Shown: positions 43,348 to 52,744, counted from the first letter of the stretch. The stretch is DNA of 64,000 nt from Gemmatimonadota bacterium (GCA_009840005.1 VXOR01000061.1:141724-205723); one strand, 5' to 3'. Translations and numbers: made by a program. Notes: a model not told the origin generated them from the letters alone.

Positions 43348-43389
43348 GGTCTCCTCCAGCGTTTTGGGTGGGATTTTACTATCGCGTAC

Positions 43390-43545
43390 CTAAGTACCCG
43401 ACAGTAAATCGGTATGGGATGCTTCGCTTCGCTCAGCATGACAACATGAGCGTCAACACCTGTCATGCTGAGCGGAGCGAAGCGGAGTCGAAGCATCTCA
43501 GCTCTCCCATGCCGAACATCCATTGGATTACTGTCGTATACTTAG
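43390..43545. mobile_element. MITE-like hairpin element, type A, with near-matching target duplication
   Basis: CTAAGTACCCGACAGTA and TACTGTCGTATACTTAG are inverted ends. Flanks ATCGCGTAC and GTCGCTTAC match at 7 of 9. Core arms are a GGATGCTTCGCTTCGCTC run and its inverted partner with GAGCGGAGCGAAGCGGAGTC. Fills the gap before the sulfatase stop. Confidence 0.88.
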
Positions 43546-43559
43546 GTCGCTTACTTAGC

Positions 43560-45005
43560 TCATAGATAGGGATACGTCGCTTCTGGATCGTAGTCCGGCA
43601 ACAGCGCGTCATGGGGTTGGCCGGGGATCAAGCGCGTGCCATCCACAAAACCCTCCGGTCGGTCTTTGAGGATTTCGCTGAGGCGATTTCGCCAAGGTTC
43701 CATCCTAGTTTCAGCGTCAGACTCACGAGCCAGATCGCGCATTTCCTCGGGGTCTTCGTCCAAGTCAAAAAGGTGCTCCTGACCCGTCTGCGAATACCAG
43801 ATGTATTTGCAGCGCCCATCGGTGACATAGTGATTGCCGTGGTCGCGGGCGTAACAGCCGGCGTGTTCTCCGTGCAGAAATTCCCGGACGCCATCGGCAT
43901 CGCCTTGCATGACGGGCAGGAGGCTTTTGCCCGTGCAGGTATCGGGAATGTCAATGCCAGCCGCAGCGAGAATGGTGGGCATGATGTCCTGGATGCCGAC
44001 GGGACTATTGCTGACGACTTCTTCGGGATAGTCCCAACTTTTTGGCGCACGCATGAAAAATGGAACTCGCGCCGACGCTTCATAAGGCCAAGTTTTGCGA
44101 AAGAGATTGTGGTCGCCCAGCATTTCGCCGTGGTCGGAGGTGAAGATGACTAGGCAGTTGTTGAGACCCCCGGTAAACTGAATGAGGCGGCCAATCTGAT
44201 CGTCTATGAAGTTGATCATGCCGTAATAAGCGGCGCGACTACAGCGCATGTCGTGTTCGTCGAGACGAATTTCCCACGCATTGGGATTGAGCCCTTTTTC
44301 GGCACCATCGAATGCAGGTGCCCAATCGCCGACAAATGGATCGGGCAGGCTGCGATCGATATAGCGGTCGTAATAAGGAGCGGGTGGCGTGAGCGGAGGA
44401 TGGGGGTCGATAAAGGAAACATTGAGAAAAAACGGTGCCGACGGATCGCGCTTGCGCAGAAAGTCCATAGCCCGATCAACGCACCAGAAAGTATGCATCT
44501 GTTCTTCGGGCAAATGGTGCGGGCGACCGACCCAGCCGTTGGCGGAAATGCCGTGGGCCATGCCGGGATCTACTTCATTGCGGCCGTGGTATTGCCGCAG
44601 CCATTCGACATAGTCGTTGTCAGCACCCCGGGTGGCATCGGCCAGTTGCATGTGGTCAAAGCCGTAGCGCTTGCGATGGGGAGTTAAGTGGAGCTTGCCG
44701 ATCATCTCCGTCTGATAACCCGCTTTGGACAACTCGCCGGCCAAGGTGTGCGGCGGGTCCCACGGAGCGCTCTTAAAGCCAACGGCCCCATTGGCCGCGG
44801 GTGCCGTGCCAGTCATCAAGCTGCGGCGCGCAGGAATGCAACTGGGACACTCGGAATAGCCGTGGTGAAAATGCGTACCCGTGCGGGCCAGCCAGTCTAA
44901 GTTGGGCGTTTGCAGACACGAGGGACTGTGGGGATCGAGGCCCATGCAGTCGCCGCGCTGCTGGTCGGTCATAATGAGCAGGATATTGGGGCGAGCGTCT
45001 GGCAT
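43560..45005 (-). CDS. Sulfatase (type I, Cys-type formylglycine site)
   Basis: 481 residues. NILLIMTDQQRGD opens the alkaline-phosphatase-like fold; C56-I-P-A-R60 in PSCIPARRSLMTG is the C-x-P-x-R site modified to formylglycine; SDHGEMLGDHNLFRKT carries metal/His residues. It hydrolyses sulfate esters, probably of polysaccharides or glycosaminoglycan-like material. No signal peptide, so cytoplasmic. An AGAAT-like weak site precedes the ATG. It lies between two MITE-like elements and beside a GH2 gene, consistent with sulfated glycan use. Confidence 0.95.
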   Translation of the reverse strand: MPDARPNILLIMTDQQRGDCMGLDPHSPSCLQTPNLDWLARTGTHFHHGYSECPSCIPARRSLMTGTAPAANGAVGFKSAPWDPPHTLAGELSKAGYQTEMIGKLHLTPHRKRYGFDHMQLADATRGADNDYVEWLRQYHGRNEVDPGMAHGISANGWVGRPHHLPEEQMHTFWCVDRAMDFLRKRDPSAPFFLNVSFIDPHPPLTPPAPYYDRYIDRSLPDPFVGDWAPAFDGAEKGLNPNAWEIRLDEHDMRCSRAAYYGMINFIDDQIGRLIQFTGGLNNCLVIFTSDHGEMLGDHNLFRKTWPYEASARVPFFMRAPKSWDYPEEVVSNSPVGIQDIMPTILAAAGIDIPDTCTGKSLLPVMQGDADGVREFLHGEHAGCYARDHGNHYVTDGRCKYIWYSQTGQEHLFDLDEDPEEMRDLARESDAETRMEPWRNRLSEILKDRPEGFVDGTRLIPGQPHDALLPDYDPEATYPYL

Positions 45006-45034
45006 ATCATTCTCCGATTAAGAGACTTAGGTCA

Positions 45035-45196
45035 CTGGTGTTGCGCATTGTCTTGCCAGTGTGCTAGCATTGGTAAGTATAGAGATGCTTCGACTCCGCT
45101 TTGCTCCGCTCAGCATGACCTAGGTAGCAAGACATCAGCACCGTCATGCTGAGCGAAGCGAAGCATCTCATACCTAGGGCCTGTGCGTAACATCAG
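45035..45196. mobile_element. MITE-like element, type B, with 8-bp target duplication at a stop codon
   Basis: CTGGTGTTGCGCA and TGCGTAACATCAG are inverted ends. TTAGGTCA occurs on both sides (45027-45034, 45197-45204). The right copy contains, on the minus strand, the stop codon of the GH2 gene. Core: GAGATGCTTCGACTCCGC... and inverted GCGAAGCATCTCATACC. Confidence 0.88.
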
Positions 45197-47293
45197 TTAG
45201 GTCAAATGCAGCGTCACCGACTGAACGTGGTCGTATCCACCCGGCGCGCGAATCGGCTGCCGCTGGCTCTCGACATCCACGCTTGCACCCTGACAGGTAA
45301 AGCGGTACGCACCCGCTTCGGGCAACACAAACCACGACGTACCCGCCAGATCGGCCCGCACGGCATAGGGCAGGACCGCCTGTCCATCCAGTGGAATCAC
45401 CAAAACACAGGCGCGGGCGACCGGTTGCCCGTCGCGCATCACCCGCACCAGCACCTCCGGCAATCGCTCCTGCGCCAGCGGCCCCACATCCCGCCCAGCG
45501 AGCCGGCGGAACAACTCCTGCGACCAAGCCGTCGTCGCCGTTGGGCGCGAGACCGGCTGCTGCGGGTCGCACCAATTGAGACACAGCCGGTGCTTGCCCC
45601 ACGCCGCCGGCGTCCCCACGCCAAAAGGGTCAATGCGGGCGTCCGCCCCCGACTGCGACGGCCATGTGACCTCCATGTCGAGCGGTCCGGCCAACATCCC
45701 CGGCACGTGGTCGGTAAAGCCTCGGTAGTCCATGTCGGCGAGGAAAAACGTCTGTAACCCGTGTATATTGCGCTCCGGCATTGAAGTCAAAAATTCCCCC
45801 CAGCCTTCCCCCAGTGGTGGCTCCTCCTGCTCTCCCCAAGAGCCCCCCGCGAAGATGCCCGCCTCACCGACCCGGATCGGTTTCACTGGGAGGCCGCTGC
45901 GAATCGCATCAATGCTCGCCTCGATGCTCTCCAAGCTACTGAACAGCCGATAGCAATCAATCAGCTCAATCAGCTCGTCCGTAGCCACAGACGGGTCAAA
46001 CGTAACTTCGGCGATGCGGCTGTCGTCGAGTTCCTTCACCTTGCGCAGCAGAGGCACGCAGTATTCGGGCTCTCTCGCGTCCGTGATGTCCCAGAACAGG
46101 ATCGACGGATGGTTGCGGACCGAGCGAATCCAGTAGTCGGCCACCGCTAGCTGGTACTCCCTTACCAGCGCCTTCTCCCGCACGTCCATCTCCGGCGTGT
46201 ACACCTGTCCCGTACCAACGCAAAAGTTGGCACCCACCACGAACACGCCAAGCTCGTCGGCCACGTCGTAAAACACCGGCGGCGGATCGTAGCGGTGGTG
46301 CTCGACAATGCTGACGTTGGCCTCGGCCAGATCGACGAACTTCCGCGTCAGCCACTGGCGCTCGTACACGTACGGCACCGTGTGGTCGCCCCAAGGCATT
46401 AGCTGAATGCCGTTGAGCAGCAGCCGATCCCTCTCGGCCCAGATCTCGCGGAAACCAAAGCGAGTCACAGCAGTATGCAACGTGCGACCTGCCGAGTGCA
46501 GCGAACTTTCGAGAAAGTATAGAACCGGCTCGCCGTACGGCGGACGACCCCACAGCACGGCGTCGCCCCAAGGCGCTGTGGTCTCTAGGCGACGGCTCTC
46601 TCCCGGTGCCAGATCAAGATCGCAACCTGCGAGTTCCAACTCGGTCTCGCCCGCACGGCGCACCCGCAGGCGAATGTCGCCGCAGAACGCTTCCTCGGCA
46701 TCATTGCGAACGGTCAACCCAACGCGGATTTCGCGCTCTCGCACCGACGTGACGATCTGCACATCCTCGACCCGCACCCGCGACTCCCAACTCAGCCACA
46801 CATCCGACTCCATGCCAACGGTGGCAGCGCTCGTGTACCAGAAGCGAGTGTCGAGGGCTTTTTCCGCTTCTTCACTCAGCCGTGAGGCGTCGGGATGCGC
46901 ATAGCGGCCGCTACAGTTGTGAGTGAACACGTCGAGCCGGTAATCGCGCCCCGGACGAATGCCATCGGTCAGGTCAATGCGCCAAGGCAATCTCATGCCG
47001 TAGTGCTCGCCGAGCACTTCACCGTCGAGATAAGCGCGCCCAAAGTGACGGACCCTCCCTAAGTCAAGCACGATGCGCCCGTCTGCATCCCAGCCGTCGG
47101 GCAGGCGCAGTTCCGTGCGGTACCAACCGGACTCGGGCGGATCATCTTCAAACTCGCGCGATCGATGCGGCACGCGCACGCGCTCCCAGCCGTCGATCGG
47201 CGGATCGCCGTCGGGCCCCTCGGCAAACTCCCACTCGCCGTTCAGCAGCAGGCGGACATCGCCGCTCGTCCCCAGTGGCGATTGGTAGAACAT
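45197..47293 (-). CDS. GH2-like glycoside hydrolase with altered acid/base motif
   Basis: 698 residues: sugar-binding jelly roll (about 10-150, LLLNGEWEFAEGPDGDPP, WYRTELRLPDGWDADGRIVLDLGRV), immunoglobulin-like domain (165-270), TIM barrel (280-550). In GH2 the acid/base Glu follows NHPSI..W..GNE; here NHPSILFWDITDARE lacks the N-E pair, so the acid/base may have moved or the protein may be inactive. A candidate nucleophile lies in VGEAGIF. The stop codon lies in the target duplication of the MITE at 45035. Probably beta-glycoside processing of polysaccharides with the sulfatase beside it. Confidence 0.85.
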   Translation of the reverse strand: MFYQSPLGTSGDVRLLLNGEWEFAEGPDGDPPIDGWERVRVPHRSREFEDDPPESGWYRTELRLPDGWDADGRIVLDLGRVRHFGRAYLDGEVLGEHYGMRLPWRIDLTDGIRPGRDYRLDVFTHNCSGRYAHPDASRLSEEAEKALDTRFWYTSAATVGMESDVWLSWESRVRVEDVQIVTSVREREIRVGLTVRNDAEEAFCGDIRLRVRRAGETELELAGCDLDLAPGESRRLETTAPWGDAVLWGRPPYGEPVLYFLESSLHSAGRTLHTAVTRFGFREIWAERDRLLLNGIQLMPWGDHTVPYVYERQWLTRKFVDLAEANVSIVEHHRYDPPPVFYDVADELGVFVVGANFCVGTGQVYTPEMDVREKALVREYQLAVADYWIRSVRNHPSILFWDITDAREPEYCVPLLRKVKELDDSRIAEVTFDPSVATDELIELIDCYRLFSSLESIEASIDAIRSGLPVKPIRVGEAGIFAGGSWGEQEEPPLGEGWGEFLTSMPERNIHGLQTFFLADMDYRGFTDHVPGMLAGPLDMEVTWPSQSGADARIDPFGVGTPAAWGKHRLCLNWCDPQQPVSRPTATTAWSQELFRRLAGRDVGPLAQERLPEVLVRVMRDGQPVARACVLVIPLDGQAVLPYAVRADLAGTSWFVLPEAGAYRFTCQGASVDVESQRQPIRAPGGYDHVQSVTLHLT

Positions 47294-47399
47294 GCTATCC
47301 CTCTCTTCTTCTCTTGAGTGGATGTATGGACTAAGGATATGCCAAAATGTTAGTGAATGGACGGCAAAAGCTACTGGGCATTAGTTGGTTGGTCAATTA

Positions 47400-47471
47400 C
47401 TGACGTCACGCATCGATCCTTGGATAGGGAGATGCTGGCGTGAACAGCATCCCATACCTGCATAACATCAA
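47400..47471. mobile_element. Short type-B inverted-repeat element
   Basis: CTGACGTCACGCA and TGCATAACATCAA are inverted ends around a short hairpin (GGGAGATGCTGGCG ... CAGCATCCCATACC). TCAATTAC / TCAATAAC at the ends resembles an 8-bp target duplication. It lies in the 471-bp gap 47294-47764. Confidence 0.65.
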
Positions 47472-47480
47472 TAACCCTTA

Positions 47481-47522
47481 CTGTCCGATAGTGAACACCC
47501 GCTGTTCGATAGCGTGCAGTAC
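47481..47522. repeat. Two diverged 21-bp tandem units
   Basis: CTGTCCGATAGTGAACAC and CTGTTCGATAGCGTGCAG, period 21. No known function. The rest of the gap to 47764 shows only the ribosome site AAGGAG before the next gene. Confidence 0.5.
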
Positions 47523-47764
47523 ACACCCTCCGAGCATTCCGTATCAACTGACATTAGAGCCGCAAAAGGGCTGATAAAAAGAATCTGAGAGACGAACAAA
47601 AAAATCGGTTTACTTTTGTAACGCATTATTTAACAGCAAGTTATAGGTATAAGACGAAAGAAAAATCAGCGCGATTGGCGACCGCTAACTCTCTCCATTG
47701 GCACGATAGTTGCAATAGTGCGTACCGAAGCAACAACCCACACTCTTCCACAAAGGAGAGCATC

Positions 47765-48727
47765 ATGCAACGCTTAGCCATTTTCGCCCTAATCGCCGCT
47801 TGGTTCACCGTCGGCATGGCCGCTGCCATTCCCCAAAGTCAGTACCGCGACTTTCCGCCCGATGCCGGACACCAAGCCCGCTTCGACTACCTCAACGGCC
47901 TAGCGATGCTCAAGGTTGAGTCTGGCGACCAATTGCAGCAGGCCGTCGAGGCCATCCCCGTCGAGGCAGACATTGCCATCACTCCTCAGCAAGAAGCCGA
48001 CCTGCGCGCTTGGCTCTACGACTTCTTGGTCGCCTTTTCCGTCTCGGGCAGTGACAGCCTCGCCGCCAAATTTTACCTGCGCGGAGGCGTCAATCCCGAA
48101 GGAATAGCGAATATAAAAAGGCAACTTGAAGCCATTAAACTGGGTGACCCCTTAACCGCTCAGCAGCTACAGGCCATGGGGATACAGATTCCTGAGTTAC
48201 CCATTGCTACGACGCCATGGTGGAGGTCGGCTCGTCCGCCGGCAAGAATGGGGCTACAGATGCCCGAGTTACCCATTGCTACGACGCCCTTTGACCTCTT
48301 CAAAGCCATGCACCGATTCAGCGTCAACATAAAGAGCCACGATTCCCGCATAAACAGACGCGATTACTTTTTCGGCAACGCCTCCTTTTTCACCAGCGCG
48401 TACCGAGTGTTCGAGCTGCAAGGCGACTATTACGAAAGCTATCGGGACTACGCCCAGACCCACGGCCTGCTCCCCATGAGGTCTATGGAGTGGTCTCCCG
48501 AACTGAGAGACCAGATTGAGGAAGGACTAAAGTTGGGAGGGCAGTGGGTAGCGGCCGAGTTCATGTTTTTCGCCGAAGAGCCTGAAGAGTTCGCCGGCTA
48601 TAAGAGGCCGATGCGCCACCCATTTTTCGTGCGACTCGTCTGGAACCCAAGGCAGGCTATGTGGCGTCTTGTAGAAGCCTTCGCGCCTACTGATGCGCCG
48701 GTGCTGTTTCTATTTAATGCCACGTGA
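47765..48727 (+). CDS. Secreted protein of unknown function with internal duplication
   Basis: 320 residues from the ATG at 47765 with AAAGGAG before it; the longer upstream frame lacks a ribosome site. Signal peptide MQRLAIFALIAAWFTVGMAAA. A 15-residue unit, MGIQIPELPIATTP / MGLQMPELPIATTP, occurs twice (about residues 138-152 and 162-176), with GAGTTACCCATTGCTACGAC identical in both. The C-terminal half is mixed with a late strand FFVRLVWNPRQAMWRLVEAF. No family recognised. It stands alone between a repeat-rich gap and the convergent opp operon end. Confidence 0.75.
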   Translation: MQRLAIFALIAAWFTVGMAAAIPQSQYRDFPPDAGHQARFDYLNGLAMLKVESGDQLQQAVEAIPVEADIAITPQQEADLRAWLYDFLVAFSVSGSDSLAAKFYLRGGVNPEGIANIKRQLEAIKLGDPLTAQQLQAMGIQIPELPIATTPWWRSARPPARMGLQMPELPIATTPFDLFKAMHRFSVNIKSHDSRINRRDYFFGNASFFTSAYRVFELQGDYYESYRDYAQTHGLLPMRSMEWSPELRDQIEEGLKLGGQWVAAEFMFFAEEPEEFAGYKRPMRHPFFVRLVWNPRQAMWRLVEAFAPTDAPVLFLFNAT

Positions 48728-48821
48728 TCCAGCCTGTAAGCAACGCGGAAGAAGCGGGCAGTTCACAAACGGACTGCCCGTTTCCGCGGCCGCCTGCCCC
48801 AGTCGCTTCACCTCAATGGAG

Positions 48822-50681
48822 TCATGGACTGATCGACAGGGGCGCGGATGGCCCTTGTCCACTGGCCGGCTCCAGTCGGATAAAAGTCTTCAACAACTCC
48901 CATTGCCAAGAGTGCGGGAAGCCGTAAGGGTCTTGCTGACTCGGCCAGCCAGTCCAGCGGGTAGTGTTGCAAGGATAGCGGATAATTAGCTGCGCTAGGA
49001 AAATGTCGGGCAACTCCCCCACCCAGATCTCCATCGCCTCGCTGAACAACTCCAACAGTTCCTCGTCGCCAACCTGTAGAGGCGCGATGCGCTCGACAAT
49101 GCGATCGAACTCCTCGTTGCGCCAGCGCGAGGTGGTTGACCACAGCGGCACCGGCTGCCCCGTGGGCCGGAAGTACTGCGAGGTGTAGTAAGACAACATC
49201 AGGTAGGGATCCATGCCGCGCACCCCACTCGGCCCCTTGCACCCCAAGGAAACCTTCTGCTCCCCCGTCTGCACGAGCGAAGTCAAGCCGGGCGAAGTGT
49301 CAAAATTCGCATCAAAACCAGCGTCGCGTAGCTGTTGCGTCAGCGGCGGACCGTAAGCCCGCAACCACTGCGGCACGTACATGGCAATCTCGACGCGCTC
49401 GCCCTCCGCATTGACCCACAAGCCCTCCTCATCCTTGCGATAGCCTTTCCCCTCCATGATCCGATTTACTTCTTCCAAGTGCGGCTTGGAATCGTACCCG
49501 TGCCGCGCGAGGATCTCCTGCAGAGCCTCGTCAAAAGGCGCGAACCATTCGTAGGGCGTGAAGGGATGCAGCGCGACCACACCCGCTCCCGACTCGGCTA
49601 GCTGGACGAGTTTTTCCCGATCGATGGCCATGCTGATCGCCCGGCGAATCTGCGGATCGTCAAAGGGCGGCTCCGAGCAGTTCATGTTGAGGTCAATCGG
49701 ACACCAGTCCAAGTAGCCGTAGGGCGGCTGCCGACCGGCAAAGGTCACGACCCGCGCATTGCGCTCTAACACGCTTTCGAGGGTGAGCACCTGCATGATG
49801 GGTGCCATGTCGAGCTGATCGGTCAGCAGCAGTTGCGCGGCCTGACTCTCCTCCTGCTGCGGCACGTAGATGATGCGCTGGATTCGCGGCAGCCGCTTAA
49901 ACCCCATCCTAGCCCCCCACCAGTCCTGGCGCAAATCGTATATCTTCTGGTACGGAGAAGCGTACACCAAGCGGTAGGGGCCCGTGCCCAAAGGCAAGCC
50001 GCCCTCGATGTCGTGGAAGGTGAACTCTAGCGGATCCTGGTCTTTCCATATATGCTCGGGCAAGACGAAGATGCCGTGGTTGCTGCTCAGCGTGGTCGCC
50101 CAAAACGCCGGCCCCGCCTTTTTCAACACCAACCGCACGGTGTGATCGTCAACGACCTCAGTGGAGTCAAAAAACTCGGGCAGGTCGGCCAGATGCACCA
50201 TGGACGCGGCGTGATCGCGCAGCATGTCAAAGGTGAATGCCACGTCGCGCGCGGTGAACGGGACGCCGTCCGCCCATTCAATGCCCTTGCGAATCTTCAC
50301 GGTGAGCACGGTAAAGCTATCGTCGTACGCCCAGCTTTCGGCCAGCCAGTTCTCGTATTCCCCAGTGAGCACATTGTACATAATCAGCGGCTCGAACACC
50401 GCTGGCAGCGTACCCATGTGGAATCCCTGATCGGAGCCGGGGATGTAGGGATTCTGATTGTCGAACAGGGAATACTGGTTCGGCCCGCCGTTCATCAAGA
50501 TCATGGTGCGGTCCCGAGGGACGTCGTCCAGCACCACAGCCGGCCCGCAGCTAGCCAAAATTGCACACGCCACAAGGATGGCATTCAAGGGCGACCCAAC
50601 CAACAGGCGAATAACATGTAGGGGTGACCGGCCGGTCGCCCCTACGAACGAAATCAAATGCCTCCAGGCCATCCCTCTCAT
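48822..50681 (-). CDS. ABC peptide/nickel-type substrate-binding lipoprotein (family 5)
   Basis: 619 residues, last gene of the opp-like operon. A lipobox (ILASC, about residue 45) makes it a periplasm-facing lipoprotein. Family-5 features: NQNPYIPGSDQG..., ESWAYDDSFTVLTVKIRKGIEWADGVPFTARDVAFTF, and the later SMAIDREKLVQLAES. The N-terminal region before the hydrophobic core contains the in-frame palindrome at 50618-50645 (residues about 13-22), so the n-region is unusually long. GGAGGAGG just before the ATG lies inside the end of oppF. Binds oligopeptides or a sugar-like ligand. Confidence 0.93.
   Translation of the reverse strand: MRGMAWRHLISFVGATGRSPLHVIRLLVGSPLNAILVACAILASCGPAVVLDDVPRDRTMILMNGGPNQYSLFDNQNPYIPGSDQGFHMGTLPAVFEPLIMYNVLTGEYENWLAESWAYDDSFTVLTVKIRKGIEWADGVPFTARDVAFTFDMLRDHAASMVHLADLPEFFDSTEVVDDHTVRLVLKKAGPAFWATTLSSNHGIFVLPEHIWKDQDPLEFTFHDIEGGLPLGTGPYRLVYASPYQKIYDLRQDWWGARMGFKRLPRIQRIIYVPQQEESQAAQLLLTDQLDMAPIMQVLTLESVLERNARVVTFAGRQPPYGYLDWCPIDLNMNCSEPPFDDPQIRRAISMAIDREKLVQLAESGAGVVALHPFTPYEWFAPFDEALQEILARHGYDSKPHLEEVNRIMEGKGYRKDEEGLWVNAEGERVEIAMYVPQWLRAYGPPLTQQLRDAGFDANFDTSPGLTSLVQTGEQKVSLGCKGPSGVRGMDPYLMLSYYTSQYFRPTGQPVPLWSTTSRWRNEEFDRIVERIAPLQVGDEELLELFSEAMEIWVGELPDIFLAQLIIRYPCNTTRWTGWPSQQDPYGFPHSWQWELLKTFIRLEPASGQGPSAPLSISP
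50618..50645. repeat. 28-bp palindrome inside the OppA signal-peptide coding region
   Basis: GTAGGGGTGACCGG and CCGGTCGCCCCTAC, one mismatch. Read in frame it codes GATGRSPL. Related GTAGGGG..CCCCTAC stems occur at 28089 and 29995. Confidence 0.8.
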
Positions 50682-50684
50682 CGT

Positions 50685-51731
50685 TCACCCTCCTCCATAG
50701 GACAAACCGGCGACCTGCTCTTCCGACAGCACCGCAGCGTCCTCGTAGAGATAGCAAGCCGCAGCGCGACCAGCATCGGTCAGCACCAACGGCGGACGCT
50801 GCTGCTGACAGCGCGGCATGACGTGGGGACAGCGCTCGGCAAAGGCGCAACCACCGGGAGTGTTCGGAATCTCTGCACCCTCTTCCACAGTCGGCCCGCT
50901 ATGCGTGACCTCAACCGAGCCTTCGCCCCAGCGGCGTTTTGCATCCGGCAGCGGAATAGAACTCACCAGTAGCTGCGTATAGGGATGTTTCGGCGACTTA
51001 ATAACCTGTTCCACATCCCCCACTTCGACCACCGCACCCTGATACATGACGAGAATAGTGTGGCTCAGTTGGTACGCCGTAGTCAGATCGTGCGTGATGT
51101 ACACGAGACTAATGCCGCGCTCCCGATGGATGCGAGACAAGGTCTCCAAGATAGTAGCGCGCAACGAGGCATCCACCATCGACACCGGCTCGTCGGCCAC
51201 TATCACGCGCGGGTCGAGCAGCAACGCCCGCGCCACCATGATGCGCTGCCGCTGACCGCCGCTTAGTTGATGGGGATAACGCCCAAGGGTCTCCTCCGGG
51301 CGCAGCCCAACCGCTTGCAGCCCCTCCTCGATCCGCTGCCGCCGCTCGGCACGCGACAGTTCCGGAAAGAACTTGGCGATCGGCACTGTCAGAGAATGGT
51401 CCACCCGATAGAACGGATTAAACACCTCAAAGGGATCCTGAAACACAGCCTGCACCTGCCGGCGAAACGTCTGCCGCGCCTTGGCGTCGAGATCGCGCAA
51501 TTCCGTGCCTTGGTAGCGCACCGATCCGCCAGTCGGAGGCAAAATGCCCAGCAGCAGACGCGCCAAGGTAGTCTTCCCACTACCGCTCTCTCCAGCAATG
51601 GCCACCACCACGGGATCGTCCTCCGGAATCACCAACGAGGCGTCGGCGACCGCGACAATCCGCTGCCGATCAAACACGCCGCCGCCAAAGGCTCGGCTAG
51701 CACCCCGCGCTTCTAATAGTGGCGTACTCAC
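50685..51731 (-). CDS. ABC transporter ATPase, OppF-type
   Basis: 348 residues from a GTG at 51731 that overlaps the OppD stop (GTGA); longer frames read repeat sequence. Walker A GESGSGKT, signature LSGGQRQR, Walker B VIVADEPVSMVD, then the C-terminal Fe-S-type/oligopeptide extension (CAFAERCPHVMPRC). It energises the OppBC permease together with OppD. No separate ribosome site; probably reads by coupling. Confidence 0.95.
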   Translation of the reverse strand: MSTPLLEARGASRAFGGGVFDRQRIVAVADASLVIPEDDPVVVAIAGESGSGKTTLARLLLGILPPTGGSVRYQGTELRDLDAKARQTFRRQVQAVFQDPFEVFNPFYRVDHSLTVPIAKFFPELSRAERRQRIEEGLQAVGLRPEETLGRYPHQLSGGQRQRIMVARALLLDPRVIVADEPVSMVDASLRATILETLSRIHRERGISLVYITHDLTTAYQLSHTILVMYQGAVVEVGDVEQVIKSPKHPYTQLLVSSIPLPDAKRRWGEGSVEVTHSGPTVEEGAEIPNTPGGCAFAERCPHVMPRCQQQRPPLVLTDAGRAAACYLYEDAAVLSEEQVAGLSYGGG

Positions 51732-52744
51732 GAGACGCCTCGGCTGAGCGACTCGGCTGAGCTTGCCGAAGTCTTGTCGAAGCCCTCGGCGTGCAAGTGA
51801 CAAGCCGCCTGGCGCTCAGCAGCCACCTCTTCCAACTCCGGCACGCTGTCCGAGCAGCTATCCATCACCTGCGGACAGCGCGGATGAAAGGGACACCCCG
51901 GCGGCGGCTCCAGCAGCGAAGGCGGCAGTCCGGGAATGCCGCGAAACACGCCCTTGCGCTCCAGCGACGGCAGACTCTCTACTAACATCCGCGTGTACGG
52001 ATGCAGCGGCTCTTCGAGCAGACTCTGCACCGGCCCAAGCTCGGCCAGCCGCCCAGCGTACATCACGCCGATGCGATCCACGCACTGCGCCATCAGCCCC
52101 ATGTCGTGACCCACCAAAATCACTGCGGCGTCGAGTTCCTGCTGCACGCGGAACAAAGTGTCCATCACCCGCTTTTGCACGACCACGTCTAGGGCACTAG
52201 TTGGCTCGTCGGCGATGATCACCTGCGGCCGCAAGGCCACGGCAATAGCCATGCCCACGCGCTGCTTCATGCCGCCGCTGAGTTCGTGGGGGTACATGCG
52301 CGCCGTCGCCGGGTCCAATTCGACCAGTGCCAGCAAATTTCTTACTCGCTCCTGCAGGGCCTCGCGGTCCGGCCGTTCCTCGTGCGCCTCAATCGTGTCG
52401 GCGATCTGCGCACCCACCCGCATCACCGGATTGAGCGAGTTCATCACGCCTTGGGGAATCAGAGAGATGCGCGAAAAGCGCACGCTCCGCATCTCTTCCT
52501 CAGCCAGCGACAACAACTCCAGTCCGTCGAGATCAACTCGGCCCCCCTCAATCCGCCCGGGCGGCCGAATCAGTTGCATTAGAGCCATGGCCGTCGTCGA
52601 TTTGCCCGAGCCGGATTCCCCCACCAAACCCAGCCGCTCACCCGACCGCAACGCAAAGCCAACGCCCTCCACGGCGCGCACCGGCCCCCTCGGCGTGTGA
52701 TAGTGAACGCGCAGGTCCTGCACCCGCAGCACGACGCGGCTCAC
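51728..52744 (-). CDS. ABC transporter ATPase, OppD-type
   Basis: 338 residues from a GTG at 52744 overlapping the OppC stop (GTGA), with GGAAGG eight bases upstream; an ATG at 52759 is the alternative. Walker A GESGSGKST, signature LSGGMKQR, Walker B VIIADEPTSALD, and CPFHPRCPQVMDSC near the end. The last ~20 residues (EGFDKTSASSAESLSRGVS) are translated from the repeat at 51739-51790, an addition beyond the family's normal end. Confidence 0.95.
   Translation of the reverse strand: MSRVVLRVQDLRVHYHTPRGPVRAVEGVGFALRSGERLGLVGESGSGKSTTAMALMQLIRPPGRIEGGRVDLDGLELLSLAEEEMRSVRFSRISLIPQGVMNSLNPVMRVGAQIADTIEAHEERPDREALQERVRNLLALVELDPATARMYPHELSGGMKQRVGMAIAVALRPQVIIADEPTSALDVVVQKRVMDTLFRVQQELDAAVILVGHDMGLMAQCVDRIGVMYAGRLAELGPVQSLLEEPLHPYTRMLVESLPSLERKGVFRGIPGLPPSLLEPPPGCPFHPRCPQVMDSCSDSVPELEEVAAERQAACHLHAEGFDKTSASSAESLSRGVS
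51739..51790. repeat. Interspersed repeat at the oppD-oppF junction
   Basis: CTCGGCTGAGCGACTCGGCT followed by GAGCTTGCCGAAGTCTTGTC; 51752-51771 is identical to 10046-10065. It extends OppD and precedes the OppF start. Confidence 0.8.

Noticed and set aside
43368..43565. Open frame over the element at 43390-43545
   Set aside because: Entirely repeat sequence with no ribosome site; same frame content as the false extension near 20 kb.
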